A DNA stretch of 64,000 nucleotides from Streptomyces sp. A3M-1-3 (lineage in GTDB: Bacteria > Actinomycetota > Actinomycetes > Streptomycetales > Streptomycetaceae). Each line of letters opens with the position of its first letter. Within the stretch, counting starts at the first letter, position 1. The stretch lies in contig NZ_JANAVP010000013.1 in assembly GCF_024213665.1 (NCBI RefSeq), forward strand, positions 62,001 to 126,000, given 5' to 3'. This document shows positions 1 to 7,590 of the stretch, piece by piece. The notes under the pieces were generated by a model. The model had not been told where the DNA came from. It did not search any database and saw only the letters and a program-made list of their open reading frames with translations. The translations under genes were made by a program, and so were the position numbers.

Positions 1-36
1 AGGACGTCGGGTGAGCCGGCCGAGCGGGGAGCGCCC

Positions 37-411
37 ATGAGTACCGAACTCCAGGTCGTCGTCGCGATCGTGGTGGTCCTGGCCGTCCTCACCCTTGGGC
101 TGGTCATCGCCCTGGTTGTACGGATGGTGCGGGTACGCCGTGAGCTGCGCAGGGCGGGAGTTCCCGCCGGGAGCCGCTGGGCGTTCTGGGGCGCGCTGGC
201 CTATGTGGTGCTCCCGGTCGACCTGCTGCCCGATCCCGTACTGCTCGACGACATCGGCGTACTGCTGATCGCCCTCAGGTCGCTGCACGCGACGGCGGAC
301 CGCGAGGGCGCGCCGCTGTCCCCGGCACCGTCCCCGGCGGCTTCGCCGGGCATGGAACTGCGTGCACGGGGCAGCCGGGTGGGGAGCGACCGGCCCCGCC
401 CGCCGAAGTGA
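37..411 (+). CDS. YkvA/DUF1232 family small membrane protein
   Basis: This is a 124-residue protein. A hydrophobic segment spans about residues 5-29, followed by a basic stretch. The conserved DUF1232 core lies at about 54-80 (YVVLPVDLLPDPVLLDDIG). The tail is Pro/Arg-rich and looks disordered. The family has no established biochemical role; the proteins are small and usually membrane-associated. The start is supported by GGGGAG about 6 nt upstream of the ATG. The stop overlaps the GTG of the next gene by 4 bases, so the two are probably translationally coupled. The family assignment is secure and the function is unknown. Confidence 0.75.
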   Translation: MSTELQVVVAIVVVLAVLTLGLVIALVVRMVRVRRELRRAGVPAGSRWAFWGALAYVVLPVDLLPDPVLLDDIGVLLIALRSLHATADREGAPLSPAPSPAASPGMELRARGSRVGSDRPRPPK

Positions 412-668
412 GGACTCCCACCGTGCTGTCGGCCCACCCCGTCATCCTGAAGAACCTCGTCGCGCGCTACCAGTCGCTCGCCGCGCTGCACACGGACACC
501 GGAAGCCCGGCGAGGCGACGCGAGTTCGAGGACGTCGCCCACCTGCTCTGCGTGGCCACCGGTACGAGCGATGTCGGCGCCGCTCTGGGCGCCGCCCGCC
601 ACCGGCTCCCCGGCGCCCGTACGGCCGACGACTCGCTGGTCGGCGGCGCACCGGAGCGGGTCGTCTGA
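408..668 (+). CDS. DUF5133 domain-containing protein
   Basis: This 86-residue soluble protein matches my recollection of the Streptomyces DUF5133 family: an N-terminal HPVILKNLVARYQ helix, a run of acidic and basic residues, then LCVATGTSDVGAALGAARHRLPGAR near the middle. It has no signal peptide or membrane segment. Some family members are regulatory genes in secondary-metabolism clusters, but nothing here shows a mechanism. The GTG at 408 overlaps the upstream stop (GTGA). A second GTG at 423 would give a shorter protein starting just before the conserved part and cannot be excluded. Confidence 0.65.
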   Translation: MRTPTVLSAHPVILKNLVARYQSLAALHTDTGSPARRREFEDVAHLLCVATGTSDVGAALGAARHRLPGARTADDSLVGGAPERVV

Positions 669-692
669 GCGGCCGGGCGGGTCAGCGCGAAA

Positions 693-722
693 CCGGCGGG
701 TCCGCAGCTGCGGACCCGCCGG
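693..722. terminator. Bidirectional terminator between convergent genes
   Basis: A perfect 15+15 bp inverted repeat with no loop (CCGGCGGGTCCGCAG and its complement) sits between the stop of the DUF5133 gene and the stop of the convergent protease gene. Its position and symmetry fit a shared Rho-independent-type terminator of the U-poor kind common in Streptomyces. Confidence 0.75.
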
Positions 723-741
723 CCTGTTCAGCACATCAGTC

Positions 742-1632
742 TCAGAAGACGCTCACCCCGTAGGCGCTCAGCGCCTCGGTGACGGGCTGGAAGAACGTGG
801 TGCCGCCGGAGGAGCAGTTGCCGCTGCCGCCGGAGGTGAGTCCGAGCGCCTTGCTGCCGGCGAACAGGGGGCCGCCGCTGTCTCCGGGCTCGGCGCAGAC
901 GTTCGTCTGGATCATCCCGTAGACGATGTCCCCGCCACCGTAGTTGACGGTCGCGTTGAGAGCGGTGACGGTGCCGCTGTGTACGCCGGTGGTGCTGCCG
1001 CTGCGCTTGACCGCCTGGCCGACTGTGGCGTTGCCGGAGCTCGTGATGTCTTGGTAGCTGCCGTTGAAGAGCCAGACCCGGCCGTCTGCGGCGGACGCGC
1101 TGGAGTGCTGGATGATGCCGTAGTCGTTCGTCGGGAAGCTGGAACCGGCGGTGGACCCCAGCAGCGTGGTCTGGGAGGAGTTGGTGTACCAGGTGCTGCC
1201 GATGTTGGTGCAGTGGCCGGCGGTGAGGGCGTAGTACGTGCTGCCGCTGCGGACGTTGAAGCCGAGCGAGCAGCGGCTGCCGCCCGTGTAGATGGCCGAG
1301 CCGCCCGCGATCAGCTTGCTGAACGTGCCGGGCGTGCGCTTGATTTCGAGGGCGCCGGGCCGGTCGCCCGCTGCCTTCCTGATCTCGGCCAGCTCGGCTG
1401 CCGAGACGGTGCTGTCCGCCGTGACGACCAGCTTGCCCGACGCCTTGTCCGCGTACCAGGCGGTGCCGGGCACATCTGCCGCGAGTACGGCGTCGCTCGC
1501 CTGGGCGAGCTGTGCGGTGGTGGCCCGGGCGGTGTCGGCGGGCTTGGCCGTGGCGGTCGGGGCGGCGAGTGCGGAGACGGCCAGCAGACTGGTCGCGACG
1601 GCGATCAGCGGGGAGAAGCGCTTGATGTTCAC
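742..1632 (-). CDS. sprB: Streptogrisin B-like secreted serine protease (S1, alpha-lytic family)
   Basis: This secreted chymotrypsin-fold protease is made as a 296-residue pre-pro-protein. The signal peptide is about residues 1-29 (hydrophobic core, AAPTATA). The propeptide is about 30-107, and the mature enzyme probably begins at IAGGSAIY (residue 108), giving 189 residues against about 185 for streptogrisin B. The catalytic triad is visible as His140 (TAGHC), Asp170 (NDYG) and Ser252 (GDSGGP). Six cysteines in the mature part fit three disulfides. The C-terminal half is nearly identical to remembered streptogrisin B. The GTG start at 1632 is chosen because GGAGG lies 5 nt upstream and the signal peptide follows at once. 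Extra sequence upstream in the open frame is not signal-like. Confidence 0.93.
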   Translation of the reverse strand: MNIKRFSPLIAVATSLLAVSALAAPTATAKPADTARATTAQLAQASDAVLAADVPGTAWYADKASGKLVVTADSTVSAAELAEIRKAAGDRPGALEIKRTPGTFSKLIAGGSAIYTGGSRCSLGFNVRSGSTYYALTAGHCTNIGSTWYTNSSQTTLLGSTAGSSFPTNDYGIIQHSSASAADGRVWLFNGSYQDITSSGNATVGQAVKRSGSTTGVHSGTVTALNATVNYGGGDIVYGMIQTNVCAEPGDSGGPLFAGSKALGLTSGGSGNCSSGGTTFFQPVTEALSAYGVSVF

Positions 1633-2264
1633 TACATCCTCCGATGGGGGGATCCGGGGCCCGCTGGGTGGGCGGGCCCGAATGCGGTGCGGCTGCCGGG
1701 TTGCGACGGATGGCACTGCCGTCATGGCCCTGACAAGCCGCGCCGATAGGAATACTCAACTCCGCTACGGTTCACGGCTAGATCGACTTCCGGACGCTAC
1801 ACGCGTCACTCGTGGGGCGTACCCATGCGTGGCGGGGGTCGGCGGGCGGCACCCGGACACCTCGCGCGAATCGAGAGCGCGGCGAGGGGTGACGCCCGTT
1901 TGCTGAAGCACGGTCGGTTGCCTCAAGTGGCAGAGGTGCCGGGAGTGTTGAGGGAGGCGACCGACTCCCCTAACTGGAACGCCATTTGCTGTTTCCGCTG
2001 CTGAGGGTTCACACCACCCCCGCGCTGCGTCACCGGCTCCAGGGCGTCCCCCGGACCCCGGAGTCCCGTACACATGCGGTGGCTCCCGCACATATGGCGC
2101 CCCGCGCCGGCCCGCGCGGAGCGCGGCTCGCGCCCGCCGATGACCGGCGAGGGCGGGGATCCACCGATCCGGTCGCGACCGGCGGAACCGCGTTATGCGT
2201 CAATCGCCACCGTTCGCCCGTCGGACATCCCTGTCCGGAATTCGACAGCGCGCGTCGCTTCCCC
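1633..2264. other. Intergenic region upstream of the protease gene
   Basis: This 632-bp stretch separates the protease gene from the sulfate-exporter gene, both on the minus strand. It must hold the protease promoter. I see no convincing larger gene. The only coding-like signal is a 30-codon frame at 1923-2012 (listed separately). Confidence 0.6.
1923..2012 (-). CDS. Possible 29-residue micro-ORF with a TTA codon
   Basis: A GTG-initiated frame encodes a 29-residue peptide beginning MNPQQRKQQMAFQLGE and ending LNTPGTSAT. It has a G-rich stretch before the start that could act as a weak ribosome site. It contains one TTA leucine codon, which in Streptomyces would make translation depend on the bldA tRNA. 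The composition is less Arg/Pro/Gly-rich than a random high-GC frame. There is no family match I can name, and it may be chance. Confidence 0.2.
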   Translation of the reverse strand: MNPQQRKQQMAFQLGESVASLNTPGTSAT

Positions 2265-3314
2265 TCAGGCCGTCGTCAGCAGTACGCCCGCATACGACGC
2301 TCCCGCGATCACCACCCACGCGCTCAGCCCCAGCACCGCGATCCGGCCCCCGGTACGGGCCAGGGAGGGCAGATGGACCATGCTGCCGAGGCCGAACAGG
2401 GCTGCGGCGAGCAGCAGTTCCTGGGCGACGTGCGCCGTGTCGAGGGCGAGGTCGGGCAGCCGGCCGGTGCTGCGTACGGCGGCCATCACCAGAAAGCCGA
2501 GCACGAACAGCGGCACCGGTGCGGGGCGCTTCGCACCGCGCCCGGCGGTGTCGCCGGCGTACCGCCGGCGTCTTCGTACGGCCAGTGCCACCGCCGCGAC
2601 GAGCGGCGCCAGCAGCGCCACCCGCATCAGTTTGACGAGCACGGCCTCGCCGAGCGCGCCGGGTCCGGCGGTCTGAGCCGTCGCCACCACCTGGCCCACA
2701 TCGTGCACGCCGGCCCCCGCCCAGCGGCCGAACTGCGCGTCGGAGAGCCCCAACGGGTGCTGTACCAGGGGGAGTACGGCGATGGCGAGCGTGCCGCACA
2801 GGGTCACCAGGGCGACCGAGGCGGCCACGTCCTCCTCGTCGCTGTCTGAGACCTCGCTGACGGCGCCGATGGCGGATGCCCCGCAGATCGCGTAGCCGGC
2901 GGCGATCAGCAGCGGCTGGTCGCCGCGCAGTCCGATCCGGCGGCCCAGCCACCAGGTGCCGACGAAGGTCGCGGCCACCACGGCGCACACCATGGCCACC
3001 GTCGCCCAGCCGAGCCCGCGTATGTCGTCCAGGCCCAGCCGCAGACCGAGCAGGACGATACCGAGGCGCATCAGCCGCCTGCCCGCGAGCGACAGCCCGG
3101 AACGGCCGACGCCCCGCACCCCTTCTCGTATGCCTGGCAGATGCGCGGCGGCGATGCCGAGCACCACGGACGCGGTGAGCATCGGTACGGCGGGAGCGAG
3201 CCGGTGGACCGACCAGGCCGCGGCGACACCGAGGGCGGCGAGCGCGAGGCCTGGCGCGGCGCTGGGCGTGACCGCCCGGCGCCGCGCCAGGCGTCGCGCC
3301 GCGTGGAGCGTCAT
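2265..3314 (-). CDS. YeiH/UPF0324 family putative sulfate (sulfite) exporter
   Basis: This is a 349-residue polytopic membrane protein with about ten hydrophobic segments and the family signatures GYAICGASAIGAVSEV (about 140-155) and AGVHDVGQVVA (about 210). The family (PF03601) is annotated as putative sulfate exporters, and members are often under CysB/YeiE-like LysR control. The ATG at 3314 shares one base with the stop of the cysteine dioxygenase gene (TGATG), so the two are translationally coupled. The context (enzyme that oxidises cysteine, LysR regulator) suggests removal of excess sulfite or sulfate produced by cysteine catabolism. The substrate is inferred from neighbours, not seen. 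Confidence 0.85.
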   Translation of the reverse strand: MTLHAARRLARRRAVTPSAAPGLALAALGVAAAWSVHRLAPAVPMLTASVVLGIAAAHLPGIREGVRGVGRSGLSLAGRRLMRLGIVLLGLRLGLDDIRGLGWATVAMVCAVVAATFVGTWWLGRRIGLRGDQPLLIAAGYAICGASAIGAVSEVSDSDEEDVAASVALVTLCGTLAIAVLPLVQHPLGLSDAQFGRWAGAGVHDVGQVVATAQTAGPGALGEAVLVKLMRVALLAPLVAAVALAVRRRRRYAGDTAGRGAKRPAPVPLFVLGFLVMAAVRSTGRLPDLALDTAHVAQELLLAAALFGLGSMVHLPSLARTGGRIAVLGLSAWVVIAGASYAGVLLTTA

Positions 3315-3877
3315 CAGCAGTCGGCCGGCAGCGCGTAGACGCGGCGCACACTGCTGCCCAGCCGGGCGATGTCGGCGCCGTAGACATGGAGGGAGATCGC
3401 CGTGGTCCGGCAGGAGTTGCGCACCCGGTGGATGTCTCCGGGCGGCGCGAAACCGCACACGTCGCCCTCCGCGTTGACCACGTCCCCGGTGGCGACCAGC
3501 CGGCCGGTGGTGCCGTCGGGCACCAGCCGGTAGCGGCGCTCGCTCTCCTGGCCCCGGTGAACTCCCGTGACGCACCACGCCACATGGTCGTGCACCGGGG
3601 TCCGCTGGCCGGGCAGCCAGACGAGGGCGACGACGGAGAAGCTGCCGTCCTGCTCGGCGTGCAGGATGTGCTGGCGGTACCGCACCGGATCGCCCAGGCA
3701 CTGCTGCGGGAGGAGGAGGTCGGGCGTACCGAGATGGGGCGCCAGCCGTTCGCCGACCAAGGCGGCCGTCGGCGCGGGTGGCAGGCCCCGGTCGACGACG
3801 GCCCGTACCTCGGCGACGAAGGCGTCGAGCCGCGCGGTGCGGACGGTCGTGGCTCCGGGAACGGTCGGAGAGGTCAT
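3314..3877 (-). CDS. Cysteine dioxygenase (type I, cupin fold)
   Basis: This 187-residue enzyme is predicted to convert L-cysteine and O2 to cysteine sulfinate, the first step in cysteine breakdown to sulfite or taurine-type products. The three iron-binding histidines are visible: His96 and His98 (PVHDHVAW) and His150 (PPGDIHRV). Tyr166 (SLHVYG) is at the position of the conserved active-site tyrosine. Cys102 lies close to, but one residue off, the position of the Cys that is cross-linked in mammalian enzymes, so a Cys-Tyr cofactor is uncertain. It is followed directly by the exporter gene and preceded by the LysR gene 105 nt upstream, all on the same strand. Confidence 0.88.
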   Translation of the reverse strand: MTSPTVPGATTVRTARLDAFVAEVRAVVDRGLPPAPTAALVGERLAPHLGTPDLLLPQQCLGDPVRYRQHILHAEQDGSFSVVALVWLPGQRTPVHDHVAWCVTGVHRGQESERRYRLVPDGTTGRLVATGDVVNAEGDVCGFAPPGDIHRVRNSCRTTAISLHVYGADIARLGSSVRRVYALPADC

Positions 3878-3982
3878 ACCGGCAGCGTCAGGGGCCCCGG
3901 TCGGCCGCGTCCAACGACAGTCTCTTGGCCGGACACCAACTCCGGCTTATGGATGCGCGGACGGGACGCCACGGCGACACGT

Positions 3983-4900
3983 TCAGCAGCCCACCTTGTT
4001 GGCCGCCACCGTCCGCAGCTCGTCGAGCACGAGGGCGGTGGCCGGGATCCGCAGATGCTCCCGGAGTACGTACGCGCAGACGCGGCGGCGCGAGGCCGGG
4101 TCCAGTGGGCGCCCGGTGACCTTCCTGTGGCACAGGAAGGAGAGGACCAGAGCCGGCACCATGGCGACGCCGAGCCCCTCGGCGACCAGGCTCTGGACCA
4201 CCAGGTTGTCGTCGGTGGCGAACGCGACGTCCGGCGCGAAGCCCAGCTCCGCGCACTCGTGCAGGAGGTTCGCGCGACAGCGCAGGCACCCGGCGATCCA
4301 GCGCTCGCCGGCCAGGTCGGCGAGTTTGACCGAGCGGCGCCGCGCAAGCGGATGCCCGGCCGGCAGGAGTACCGTCAACTGGTCCTCCATCAGCAGGATC
4401 TCCACCACCTCGTCCGGAACCTCCTCGTGCAGACCGGGATACGTGAAGGCGAGCGTGAGATCGCACTCGCCGCGCACCAGCCGCCGCAGCGACTCGGGCG
4501 GCTCGTCCTCCAGCAGCTCGACCCGGACGCCGGGGTAGCCGGCTGCCAGCCTGGCCAGCGCCTCGGGTATCAGGGTGGCGTTGGCGCTCGGGAAGGCGCA
4601 CACGCGCACGCGGCCGGTACGCAGCCGGGTGAGGGCGGTGAGCTGCTGCTCGGCCGCGGAGAGGCTGCCCAGGATGACGTCCGCGTGGCGCACCAGCGTC
4701 TCGCCGGCCTCGGTCAGGCGCATCCGGCGGCCGACGCGGATGAACAGCGGGGTTCCCACGGCCCGTTCGAGCGCCTTCATCTGCTGGGTGATGGCCGGCT
4801 GCGTATAGCCGAGGGAGCGGGCGGCGGCCGAGTAGGACCCGGTCTCGACGACCTCGTGGAACGTCCGGATGTGCCGGGAATCGAACACGCCTCGGAGCAT
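3983..4900 (-). CDS. LysR family transcriptional regulator
   Basis: The protein is 305 residues. An N-terminal winged helix-turn-helix (about residues 1-65; FHEVVETGSYSAAARSLGYT, then ALERAVGTPLFIR) is followed by a type 2 periplasmic-binding-like effector domain from about 90. Two cysteines (CLRC) in the effector domain could be redox or metal sensitive. I chose the ATG at 4900; an in-frame GTG at 4888 is also possible, and longer starts lack ribosome sites. It heads a likely operon with cysteine dioxygenase and the exporter and is divergent from the PLP enzyme gene, so it probably controls both units from the 82-bp gap. Confidence 0.88.
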   Translation of the reverse strand: MLRGVFDSRHIRTFHEVVETGSYSAAARSLGYTQPAITQQMKALERAVGTPLFIRVGRRMRLTEAGETLVRHADVILGSLSAAEQQLTALTRLRTGRVRVCAFPSANATLIPEALARLAAGYPGVRVELLEDEPPESLRRLVRGECDLTLAFTYPGLHEEVPDEVVEILLMEDQLTVLLPAGHPLARRRSVKLADLAGERWIAGCLRCRANLLHECAELGFAPDVAFATDDNLVVQSLVAEGLGVAMVPALVLSFLCHRKVTGRPLDPASRRRVCAYVLREHLRIPATALVLDELRTVAANKVGC

Positions 4901-4982
4901 AAGCGGAGCTGTGGAGAGCGCAACGGGGCCTCGCATGCCCCTACGGTTGACAGAAAATCCAACTTTAGACAGTCTGGCCACC
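4901..4982. promoter_or_regulatory. Divergent LysR / PLP-enzyme promoter region
   Basis: This 82-bp divergent gap holds TTGACA at 4947-4952 on the plus strand and a 9-bp palindrome AGACAGTCT at 4967-4975 just before the plus-strand ATG. No ribosome site precedes that ATG, so the PLP-enzyme mRNA may be leaderless or nearly so. The palindrome is a candidate LysR or polymerase contact. The -10 element is not clear. Confidence 0.4.
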
Positions 4983-6161
4983 ATGGAAGCGGCGGTGGAA
5001 CACGAACCCTGTTACGTCGACGAACGGTCCGGCCGGACCTACCCGCTCGGCGAACCGCGCTGGCGCGGCGACGACGGTGCGCCCCTGACCGTGAGCCCAC
5101 TGCCCGGCCTCACCCGCGACGACGTGGACTCCCGTACCCGTTCGCTGTGGCGCTACCGGGCGGCACTGCCGACGGACATCGCGCACCCGGTCTCGCTGGG
5201 CGAGGGCTGCACGCCGCTGGTCGAGAAGTCCTGGGCCGGCGAGCCGGTCGCGTTCAAGCTGGAGTGGTTCAGCCCGACCGGCAGCTTCAAGGACCGCGGC
5301 ACCAGCGTGATGATCTCCCTGCTCGCGCAACAGGGTGTCACCGAGGTGATCGAGGACAGCTCCGGCAACGGCGGCGCATCCGTCTCGGCCTACTGCGCGG
5401 CGGCCGGAATCCGGGCCAGAATCCTCGCGCCCGAGTCGACCTCGCCCGCGAAGATCCTGCAGAGCCGGGCGTACGGCGCCGACGTCCAGCTCGTACCGGG
5501 CGACCGGGAGGCCACCGCGGCAGAAGCGCTGCGTCAGTCGGCCCACACGTACTATGCCGGCCACAACTGGCATCCGTTCTTCCTGCAGGGCACGAAGACG
5601 CTCGCGTACGAACTCTGGGAGGACCTCGGCTTCACCGCTCCCGACACCATCGTGACCGTGGCCGGCGCGGGCAGCACCGTACTGGGCTGCGACCTCGGCT
5701 TCTCGGAGCTGCTCGCCGCGGGTGCGATCGAACGACGGCCGCGGCTGCTCGTGGCACAGCCGGCCAACTGCGCGCCCCTCCACGCGAGCTTCCACGCCGG
5801 ATCGGACACGCTCGTACCGGTCGACCACGCCCCGACCATCGCCGAGGGCGCGGCCATTCCCGAGCCCGTCCGGCTCCCCGAGGTGCTGCGGGCAATCCGG
5901 CGGTCCGGGGGAGACATGGCGGCGATCCCGGAGGCCGACATCGAATCCGCGGTCCGCCGGCTGGCCGGAATGGGGCTGTACGCCGAGCCGACCAGCGCGA
6001 CCGCGGCCGCGGCCATCGAGGTCTTCCGGGCCAGGGGCGCGATCGGGCGGGGGCAGACCACCGTGGTCCTGCTGACCGGTTCCGGTATGAAGGCCCCCAC
6101 CACCATGGGCCGCCTGTTCACTCCCGACGGCCGGGACATGACGGACGGCGGTGCCGAGTGA
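4983..6161 (+). CDS. PLP-dependent threonine synthase-like enzyme (fold type II)
   Basis: This 392-residue enzyme belongs to the tryptophan synthase beta superfamily. PLP lysine is Lys103 in TGSFKDRG. The substrate/PLP ring loop SSGNGGAS is at about 126-133, and the phosphate-binding glycine loop GAGSTVLG is at 228-235. The N-terminal segment (CYVDERSGRTYPLGEPRW) resembles threonine synthases. True threonine synthase is normally beside hom and thrB, which are absent here. The neighbours instead handle sulfur (cysteine dioxygenase, sulfite/sulfate exporter) and a YheO-type regulator. Its substrate is therefore open: threonine synthase paralog, amino-acid lyase, or a cysteate-synthase-like activity. 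It overlaps the next gene by GTGA. Confidence 0.82.
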   Translation: MEAAVEHEPCYVDERSGRTYPLGEPRWRGDDGAPLTVSPLPGLTRDDVDSRTRSLWRYRAALPTDIAHPVSLGEGCTPLVEKSWAGEPVAFKLEWFSPTGSFKDRGTSVMISLLAQQGVTEVIEDSSGNGGASVSAYCAAAGIRARILAPESTSPAKILQSRAYGADVQLVPGDREATAAEALRQSAHTYYAGHNWHPFFLQGTKTLAYELWEDLGFTAPDTIVTVAGAGSTVLGCDLGFSELLAAGAIERRPRLLVAQPANCAPLHASFHAGSDTLVPVDHAPTIAEGAAIPEPVRLPEVLRAIRRSGGDMAAIPEADIESAVRRLAGMGLYAEPTSATAAAAIEVFRARGAIGRGQTTVVLLTGSGMKAPTTMGRLFTPDGRDMTDGGAE

Positions 6162-6784
6162 GCGACGCCGAGGACGAGCTGCTGCTGCGGGAGGCCGAGA
6201 AGATCGCCGTCGCTGTCGGCCGGATGTTCCCCGGCCTGTGCGAGGTCGTACTGCACGACCTCCGCGATCCCGCGCAGGCGATCCGGGCGATCGAGAACAA
6301 CCTCTCCGGCCGCTCGGTGGGCGAGGCGGCCACCGAACTCGGCCTCGCCCGTATCCAGGACCCCGGCTACCCCGGGGTCATCCAGAACTACCCCAACCGC
6401 TTTCCGGACGGCCGCCCGGCGAAGAGCACGTCCATCGGCATCAAGAACAGCGCGGGGACCTATGTGGCTGCCCTCTGCCTCAACCTGGACGTGTCGCTCT
6501 TCGCCGGCGTTTCGAAAAGCCTCGCCAACCTGATCAGGACCGACGATCAGGCGCAGCCGTTCGCCGAGACGCTGCGTGCCCGGTCCGTCGAGGAACTGCG
6601 CACGGTGGCCGAGGAGTTCGCGGCGGCCCGTGCCCAGACGCCGCGCGGGCTCGACTCCGCCGCGAAGCGGGACCTCGTGCGTTCCCTGAAGGCCCAGGGG
6701 TTCCTCCAGGTGAAGCACTCCGTCCAGGCCCTCGCCGAGATCCTCGGCGTCTCCCGCGCGACGGTCTACAACTACCTGCGCTGA
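6158..6784 (+). CDS. YheO/DauR-like PAS and helix-turn-helix regulator
   Basis: This 208-residue regulator has a YheO-type PAS-like domain over about residues 1-115 (FPGLCEVVLHDLRDP, IENNLSGRSVG, KNSAGTYVAALCLNLDVS). A C-terminal HTH runs from about 160-208, ending SVQALAEILGVSRATVYNYLR. Characterised members include DauR, which controls a D-arginine catabolic operon. The GTG start overlaps the stop of the PLP-enzyme gene (GTGA), so regulator and enzyme are co-expressed. It probably responds to the amino acid handled by that enzyme, which is an inference. Confidence 0.85.
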   Translation: MSDAEDELLLREAEKIAVAVGRMFPGLCEVVLHDLRDPAQAIRAIENNLSGRSVGEAATELGLARIQDPGYPGVIQNYPNRFPDGRPAKSTSIGIKNSAGTYVAALCLNLDVSLFAGVSKSLANLIRTDDQAQPFAETLRARSVEELRTVAEEFAAARAQTPRGLDSAAKRDLVRSLKAQGFLQVKHSVQALAEILGVSRATVYNYLR

Positions 6785-6805
6785 AGCCCGAAGACGTCGA
6801 TGAGA

Positions 6806-6967
6806 TCAGGAAGAGGCCTGCGCCTGGTCGTAGAGAGCCTTCGCCTCGTTGCCGAAGTACGGACCGAACATCCGGTTCGGCAGGAAGGTGTAGCCGAAGC
6901 TGTTCACCGAGGCATGCAGGCCCGTCCCGGTGGACTCGTTGAACTGATCCAGGTCGCGATTCGCCGT
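6806..6967 (-). pseudogene. C-terminal fragment of an unidentified protein
   Basis: The last 53 codons of a minus-strand frame read like a real protein end (TANRDLDQFNESTGTGL, then NSFGYTFLPNRMFGPYFGN, ending DQAQASS). Upstream of codon 111 the same frame turns into Arg/Gly-rich shadow sequence, exactly where the sigma-factor fragment begins on the other strand. I do not recognise the family. I infer that everything upstream of about 6967 has been lost. Confidence 0.5.
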
Positions 6968-7277
6968 ATGGCCGACCAGGTGCGCAGCGAGCAGGCGCGC
7001 CGCAACCGCGAGGATCTCGCGGCCCGGCGGGAACCGTCGGACCGGCAGGCGGCGCCGCCGGCGGACACCCAGGAGGCGGCGGACCGGGACGACACGCTGA
7101 CCGTGCTGTTCATGTGTGCTCACCCCGCGCTGTCGCCCGGTGCGGCCGTCGCCCTGACCCTGCGATCGGTCGGAGGTCTCACCACGGCCGAGATCGCGCG
7201 CGCGTTCATGGTTCCCGACTCCACGATGGCGCAGCGGATCAGCCGCGCGAAGCAACGCATCAAGACCTCCGGCGTCC
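6968..7277 (+). pseudogene. Internal fragment of an ECF sigma factor (DUF6596-type)
   Basis: About 100 residues starting MADQVRSEQARRNREDLAAR and containing GLTTAEIARAFMVPDSTMAQ match the middle of the large sigma-24-like factors that carry a DUF6596 C-terminal domain. The region 2 start is missing, and the whole C-terminal domain is replaced after RISRAKQRIKTSG. A full family member would be about 400 residues. The sigma4 helix-turn-helix is intact but lacks a region 2, so it should not work as a sigma factor. Confidence 0.65.
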
Positions 7278-7574
7278 CTCGACGTACAGCTGCCCATCAG
7301 CGAGCAGTCCGACGTCTACGCCCGCATGGTGCGTGACGCGGGCCGGGGCGGACTGTTCCGCTACTACCGCGTCGAGGCGGGCACGCACGTCGACTCGCTC
7401 TTCGACACCTTCCCGGACCGGCTGCGGCCCCTGGTGCCGTGCCACCGCTCCGCCTTCGCGGCGCTGGAGGACTGGCTCCGCCGGGGTGAGAAGCCGCCGT
7501 CCAGCCGGACCCTTCCGCGTCCCGGCTCGGCGGACACCGCGTCGCTGCTGACGAGCTGCCCGCTCATCTCGTAG
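7276..7574 (+). pseudogene. C-terminal fragment of an alpha/beta hydrolase (tannase/feruloyl-esterase-like)
   Basis: A frame shifted relative to the sigma fragment reads SLDVQLPISEQSDVYARMV, then FRYYRVEAGTHVDSLFDTFP and PLVPCHRSAFAALEDWL, ending at 7574. The RYYRVEAGTHVDS segment resembles the region with the catalytic His in tannase-like alpha/beta hydrolases. The nucleophile and acid parts are absent. It joins the sigma-factor fragment at about 7276 with no promoter, so this is a decayed remnant. The family name is a recollection, not a search result. Confidence 0.5.
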
Positions 7575-7590
7575 GCGGGTAATCAGCCGG

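Noticed and set aside
1765..2091. 108-codon minus-strand frame upstream of the protease gene
   Set aside because: The composition is typical of a shadow frame and there is no ribosome site or domain.
4983..6161. Bona fide threonine synthase thrC
   Set aside because: The fold and motifs fit, but there are no threonine-pathway genes and the context is sulfur and amino-acid catabolism, so the gene symbol was withheld.
3386..6784. Open frame of more than 1100 codons on the plus strand across the cysteine dioxygenase, LysR and PLP-enzyme genes
   Set aside because: Only its last 208 codons (6158-6784) are a real gene. The rest is antisense or out-of-frame sequence kept open by high GC, and it lacks any domain.
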